Shown here: piece after piece, positions 33,073 through 35,780 of the stretch | How positions within the stretch are numbered: position 1 is the stretch's first letter | Layout: each line of letters begins with the position of its first letter | Virus record (IMG/VR): IMGVR_UViG_3300032282_004479 | Span: 1 to 35,780 of that record | Direction: 5' to 3' (one strand) | Source of the DNA: a virus | Length of the DNA stretch: 35,780 bases | The notes under the pieces: generated by a model | Told to the model about the DNA's origin: nothing | Database searches by the model: none | Seen by the model: only the letters and a program-made list of their open reading frames with translations | Program-made: the position numbers and the translations under genes

Positions 33073-33513
33073 ATGACATATAAAGGTTATTTTAAACCAA
33101 AAAACCCAAAGAAATACAAAGGTGATCCTACGAATATTATTTATCGTTCTCGCTGGGAATGTGTTTTGATGGATAGATTTGATAAAGACCCGAATGTAAT
33201 TAGCTGGGGCTCTGAAGAGGTAATCATACCATACCGTTCTCCGATAGATAATAGAATCCATAGGTATTTTGTGGACTTTATTGCAACAATCATAAATAAA
33301 GATGGTATTAAAAAAACAGTATTGATTGAGGTAAAACCAGCAGCTCAGACTAAGCCACCAGTCGTCCAAAAAACAAAAAACAGACGATATATTACTGAGG
33401 TAATGACATGGGGCGTAAACGATGCTAAGTGGAAAGCTGCTAGAGAATACTGTTTAGATAAAGGTTGGGAATTTTTAATATTTACTGAAAAAGAATTAGG
33501 ATTGAAATTTTAA
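33073..33513 (+). CDS. 4: Head completion nuclease gp4
   Basis: A 146-residue protein (T4 gp4 is about 150). I choose ATG 33073 (MTYKGYFKPKNPKKYKGDP) because it aligns with T4 gp4 (MAYSGKWVPKN...KYRGDP); GTG at 33058 would add five residues. YRSRWE (24-29), WGSEE, IPYRSP, RYFVDF (64-69), VLIEVKP (83-89), VNDAKWKAA (115-123) are all gp4 blocks. E29, D68, E86 and K88 fit the E...D...ExK site of the TnsA-like nuclease fold. gp4 acts on the packaged head before tail joining. It overlaps the next gene by one base (TAATG). Confidence 0.9.
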   Translation: MTYKGYFKPKNPKKYKGDPTNIIYRSRWECVLMDRFDKDPNVISWGSEEVIIPYRSPIDNRIHRYFVDFIATIINKDGIKKTVLIEVKPAAQTKPPVVQKTKNRRYITEVMTWGVNDAKWKAAREYCLDKGWEFLIFTEKELGLKF

Positions 33514-34109
33514 TGGCATACATCTTTCAGACGTTAGCGAATAAAGGTTCAACAGCTGGTGTTACCCAGAACTTTAGTAAGGAATCGATTAGCTGGTTCC
33601 GTCAAAATGCGGCTAACATTCGCTCTGTAAATGCGCAGAAGATGTTAACCGATAAAAGTAATGCAACTAAAATTGTCACACCTCGCGATATCGGTAAGAT
33701 GTTTATGTATTTTTATGATCCTAAATTTAAAGAAGTTCTCCCATACTACGACAAGTTTCCACTCATATTTTTGGTTAACGTAGACTCGCAGGGATTCGAT
33801 GGAATCAACCTGCATTACATCTCTCCACAGCTAAGAGCTCGGCTGATGGACTCTCTGTATTCTCTACTTAACAACACTAAATATGATAATACAACCAAGT
33901 TGAAGATATCTTATCAACTATTGAATAATGCAAGCAAGTTTAAATACTTTGCACCTTGTTACAAAAGATATTTGTTTAGTCATGTACAGAGTAATTTTAT
34001 TAATGTACCTGTCACAAATTGGGACATGGCAGTGATGTTGCCAACCGAGCGATTCGCGAAGGCAAACAAGTCTAAAGTATTCAAAGAATCATTATCATCG
34101 GTAGGTTAA
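33513..34109 (+). CDS. Conserved T4-like morphogenesis protein, possibly DNA end protector gp2
   Basis: A 198-residue protein. I recall this family next to gp4 in marine T4-like phages, with the block IGKMFMYFYDPKFKEVLPYY (60-79), then DKFPLIFLVNVDSQGFDGIN and LHYISPQLRARLMDSLYSLL; the C-terminus has FKYFAPCYKRYLFSHV and MLPTERFAKANKS. It is shorter than T4 gp2 (274). In T4, gene 2 is beside gene 4, which supports a gp2 role (protecting DNA ends from RecBCD), but I cannot confirm homology from the sequence alone. TAATG overlap with gp4 and direct abutment to the next gene. It could instead be another head or tail joining factor. Confidence 0.6.
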   Translation: MAYIFQTLANKGSTAGVTQNFSKESISWFRQNAANIRSVNAQKMLTDKSNATKIVTPRDIGKMFMYFYDPKFKEVLPYYDKFPLIFLVNVDSQGFDGINLHYISPQLRARLMDSLYSLLNNTKYDNTTKLKISYQLLNNASKFKYFAPCYKRYLFSHVQSNFINVPVTNWDMAVMLPTERFAKANKSKVFKESLSSVG

Positions 34110-34853
34110 ATGGCATTCAATATCAACGAATTTAAAGCAAAAGTTTCTGCTGAAGGCGGTATGCTCAAGTCGAATAGATTTTTTGTGCGTATCACTCCAC
34201 CAAACGGTATGTTAAATGGTACAGCAACAGTTGACGCCACAGGTGCAATCGTAGGAACTTCAAATGGTGGTGCAACAAAAACAGCTTCTATCATAGAATA
34301 CTTTGCTGAATCTTGTAGCCTTCCTGGTATATCATTACAGACATCTGAAATTAGAAGACAAGGTGTTGGTAATTTAGAAAAAACTGTATGGGGTGCTTCG
34401 TTCACGGATTTGGATATAACATTTCGTATCGATCAAAAGACACAGATCTGGAAATTTTTTAAAGACTGGGTGGAAATGATCTATGCCTTCGATATTAGCT
34501 CTGGTACTTTACATGAATTAGATTACAAAGATAATTTTGTAACAACAATAACTGTATTCGTGTATGCAGAAAATTTTCCTGATGAGCCAATCATCACTGT
34601 TGACTTTCAAGATGCATTTCCAATTTCATTACCAGACATATCATTGAATTGGGGAGCAGCAGATGTTATCAATATGCCAATCCGTTTCAATTATAGATCT
34701 TGGAATGTAAGACAAGATACAAATATTAATGTTACTTTACCAAGAGTACAACAGAGAGTTGATAGAGAAGTAAACCCATCAGACATTTATCTTGGTCCTT
34801 CTGAAAATGCAATTCAGAGCGATATAAGAGGATCTATGTTTATAAGATTTTAA
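34110..34853 (+). CDS. 54: Tail-tube-fold protein, probable baseplate tube initiator gp54
   Basis: A 247-residue protein. ATG follows GGTAGG and lies directly after the stop before it. The pattern NINEFKAKV...NRFFVRITPP (N-terminal strand), ESCSLPGISL (67-76), then TDLDITFRID-x-x-x-QIWKFFKDWVEMIY (99-126) and a final strand NMPIRFNYRSWNV is that of the T4 gp19 tube family, which includes gp54 and gp48. T4 gp19 has 163 residues and gp54 has 320, so length does not decide. Because gp48 is next door across the divergent promoter and gp26 follows, I favour gp54 over the main tube gp19. Main tube or a tube paralogue remains possible. Confidence 0.6.
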   Translation: MAFNINEFKAKVSAEGGMLKSNRFFVRITPPNGMLNGTATVDATGAIVGTSNGGATKTASIIEYFAESCSLPGISLQTSEIRRQGVGNLEKTVWGASFTDLDITFRIDQKTQIWKFFKDWVEMIYAFDISSGTLHELDYKDNFVTTITVFVYAENFPDEPIITVDFQDAFPISLPDISLNWGAADVINMPIRFNYRSWNVRQDTNINVTLPRVQQRVDREVNPSDIYLGPSENAIQSDIRGSMFIRF

Positions 34854-34872
34854 CACAATGGAGTGAATAAGT

Positions 34873-35586
34873 ATGGCATTACCTAAAATTATGTATCCGC
34901 AATTTGATATTCTGATACCTTCTAAAAATAAGAAAATGAAGTTTAGACAGTTACTAGTCAAAGAAGAAAAGATCCTTTTAACTGCAAAGGCTAGTAACGA
35001 AGAATCCGATATTTTAACAGCAATCAATCAGGTTGTACAAAATTGTGCTATTGATGATTCCTTTGATGTAAACAAAATTGCTGTATTCGACTTAGAATAT
35101 ATTTTCATCAAGCTTCGTGGTCTATCTATTTCAAATAGAGTTAATCTTACATTCAAAGACTTTGAAGACGAAAAGCTCTATGAATTTGAAGTCGATTTGG
35201 ATAAGATCAAATTAGATATTCCAAAAAATGTTGAAAGCAAAATTATGGTCAATGACAAGCTTGGTATTGTCATGAAGTATCCATCAGCCAGCATCTATTC
35301 AGATAAAGAGTTCTTTAAGAATAGCATGGATGATGCGACAGTTGAATTGGTCATACGTTGTATTGATAAAATTTTTGATGGTGATTCTGTGTATGATCCT
35401 ACTTTGTTCACGAGAGAAGAAGTATTAGAATTTTTAGATAGTTTGGATGTAAAAACATTCACAAAGATTAGTGATTATTTGTCTAACGTACCAAAGGTTA
35501 ACTATGAGATAAAGTATAAGAACTCTCTTGGTAATAATAGACAGATTGTTTTGAGTTCAATAAATGATTTTTTTACGTTGCGCTGA
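34873..35586 (+). CDS. 26: Baseplate hub assembly protein gp26
   Basis: A 237-residue protein (T4 gp26 is 208), start ATG 34873 after GGAG. PKIMYPQFDILIPSKNKKMK, then FRQLLVKEEKILLTAK, AINQVVQNCAID, FDLEYIFIKLRGLSISN and KDFEDEKLYEFEVDLDKIKL are the usual blocks of the T4 base plate protein family. In T4 it is needed for hub assembly; to my knowledge it was not located in the finished baseplate structure, which fits a chaperone role. Its end carries a seven-T slippery sequence in register (35568-35574) and the -1 frame continues into the gp51-like sequence, so two products are expected: 237 residues and a 293-residue fusion. Confidence 0.9.
   Translation: MALPKIMYPQFDILIPSKNKKMKFRQLLVKEEKILLTAKASNEESDILTAINQVVQNCAIDDSFDVNKIAVFDLEYIFIKLRGLSISNRVNLTFKDFEDEKLYEFEVDLDKIKLDIPKNVESKIMVNDKLGIVMKYPSASIYSDKEFFKNSMDDATVELVIRCIDKIFDGDSVYDPTLFTREEVLEFLDSLDVKTFTKISDYLSNVPKVNYEIKYKNSLGNNRQIVLSSINDFFTLR
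35568..35574 (+). promoter_or_regulatory. Candidate -1 ribosomal frameshift slippery site (T_TTT_TTT)
   Basis: Seven consecutive T's, read in the gp26 frame as GAT TTT TTT ACG, match the X_XXX_YYY heptamer with in-register codons. The -1 frame has TGA at 35565-35567 immediately upstream and no stop until 35751, so the overlapping frame opens exactly at this site. Slippage would join gp26 residues 1-234 to 59 codons ending in RQRNA. Confidence 0.65.
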
Positions 35587-35637
35587 GTCATAATACACTA
35601 GAGAACTATTACAATATGATGTTTGCTATGGTTCAGC
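35582..35637 (+). promoter_or_regulatory. Possible frameshift-stimulating stem downstream of the slippery site
   Basis: GCTGAGTC (35582-35589) can pair with GGTTCAGC (35630-35637) as eight base pairs, two of them G-U. The stem starts seven bases after the heptamer, the usual distance for stimulators. The 40-base loop has an inner TAATA/TATTA pairing (35591-35595 with 35607-35611). Confidence 0.4.
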
Positions 35638-35753
35638 ACCATAAATATTCTATAAAAGAAATTGAGGAAATGGTACCTTTTGAGCGTGATTTATATTTTC
35701 AATTGTTGATGAGCTATCTCAATAAACTAGAGGAAAGACAAAGAAATGCCTAA
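35616..35753 (+). CDS. Small gp51-like/chaperone T-domain frame, probably expressed as a frameshift extension of gp26
   Basis: The -1 frame relative to gp26. From ATG 35616 it gives 45 residues (MMFAMVQHHKYSIKEIEEMV, PFERDLYFQLLMSYLNKLEE); the frame is open upstream to 35568, and the preceding LENYYN looks like part of the same domain. The pattern of helix, HHKYS, E-x-x-E-x-x-PFERD-x-Y-x-x-x-L resembles the second (T) domain of tail assembly chaperones in other tailed phages. It may also correspond to the small gene following gp26 that is often called gp51 in T4-like marine phages. Independent translation from ATG is possible, but only a weak AGAGAA lies upstream. It overlaps the next gene by eight bases. 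Confidence 0.65.
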   Translation: MMFAMVQHHKYSIKEIEEMVPFERDLYFQLLMSYLNKLEERQRNA

Positions 35754-35780
35754 TTTTGGAACCATTGATCAAAACGCAGA
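35746..35780 (+). CDS. Start of a further gene (cut by window edge)
   Basis: ATG at 35746 opens a frame reading MPNFGTIDQNA to the window end. An AGAGGAAAGA site lies about 10 bases upstream, and the frame overlaps the gp51-like stop. By order (tube-fold protein, gp26, T-like domain) a tape measure or other hub gene would be expected next, but eleven residues are not enough to tell. Confidence 0.5.
   Translation, partial: MPNFGTIDQNA

Noticed and set aside
33055-33369. Open frame on the minus strand opposite gp4
   Set aside because: gp4 on the plus strand is clearly recognised; this frame would run through the divergent promoters and has no known features.
1-35780. tRNA genes, integrase, defence or anti-defence islands, homing endonucleases
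   Set aside because: Looked for in the coding and short non-coding stretches; nothing supports any of these. The window is nearly all virion structure and assembly genes.

Overview
The window is the virion-structure region of a T4-like contractile-tailed phage (myovirus). No host gene, tRNA, integrase, CRISPR array or insertion sequence is visible. DNA is AT-rich with very tight gene packing (1 to 8 base overlaps, many ATGA or TAATG junctions). Gene content and order (gp48, gp53, gp27-like, gp5-like, PAAR, gp25, gp6, gp7-like, gp8, very large DUF4815-type proteins, then a fibre cluster) resemble marine T4-like phages such as cyanophages and pelagiphages. The host cannot be read from this segment. 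All family names come from reading the translations by eye; no database search was run.

Layout, right to left on the minus strand. Positions 33019 to 27263 hold the tail hub: tube cap gp48, wedge gp53, hub gp27-like, spike base gp5-like (OB fold, no lysozyme), a separate beta-helix spike, a 70-residue protein and a PAAR tip. After a 130-base gap with short duplications come the wedge genes gp25, gp6, gp7-like and gp8 (27132 to 19823). Next are a 2156-residue DUF4815-type protein with two DUF4214-like modules, a 138-residue protein and a 727-residue protein (19805 to 10700). From 10700 to 1 lies the fibre and receptor-binding cluster: repeat-rich fibres, small adaptor-like proteins, a likely tip protein with a tail-fibre-assembly-type partner, a cupredoxin-like protein, and a large pectate-lyase-fold fibre that runs off the left edge.

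On the plus strand from 33073 are head completion nuclease gp4, a conserved protein that may be gp2, a tail-tube-fold protein (probable gp54), gp26, a small gp51-like frame and the first codons of another gene. Late-type promoters (AATAAATA, GCTAAATA) sit at the divergent junction near 33040. Others lie ahead of the 138-residue, 259-residue and large fibre genes, where the motif overlaps the stop codon of the gene before it.

The most interesting observation is at the end of gp26. A T_TTT_TTT slippery heptamer lies in the right register at 35568 to 35574, directly after a stop in the -1 frame. That frame is then open through the gp51-like sequence, and an 8-pair stem can form seven bases downstream. 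This predicts a gp26/gp51 -1 frameshift fusion of 293 residues, arranged like the G/GT tail assembly chaperones of other tailed phages. The rest is a largely recognisable T4-like morphogenesis module with modular, repeat-driven fibre genes.
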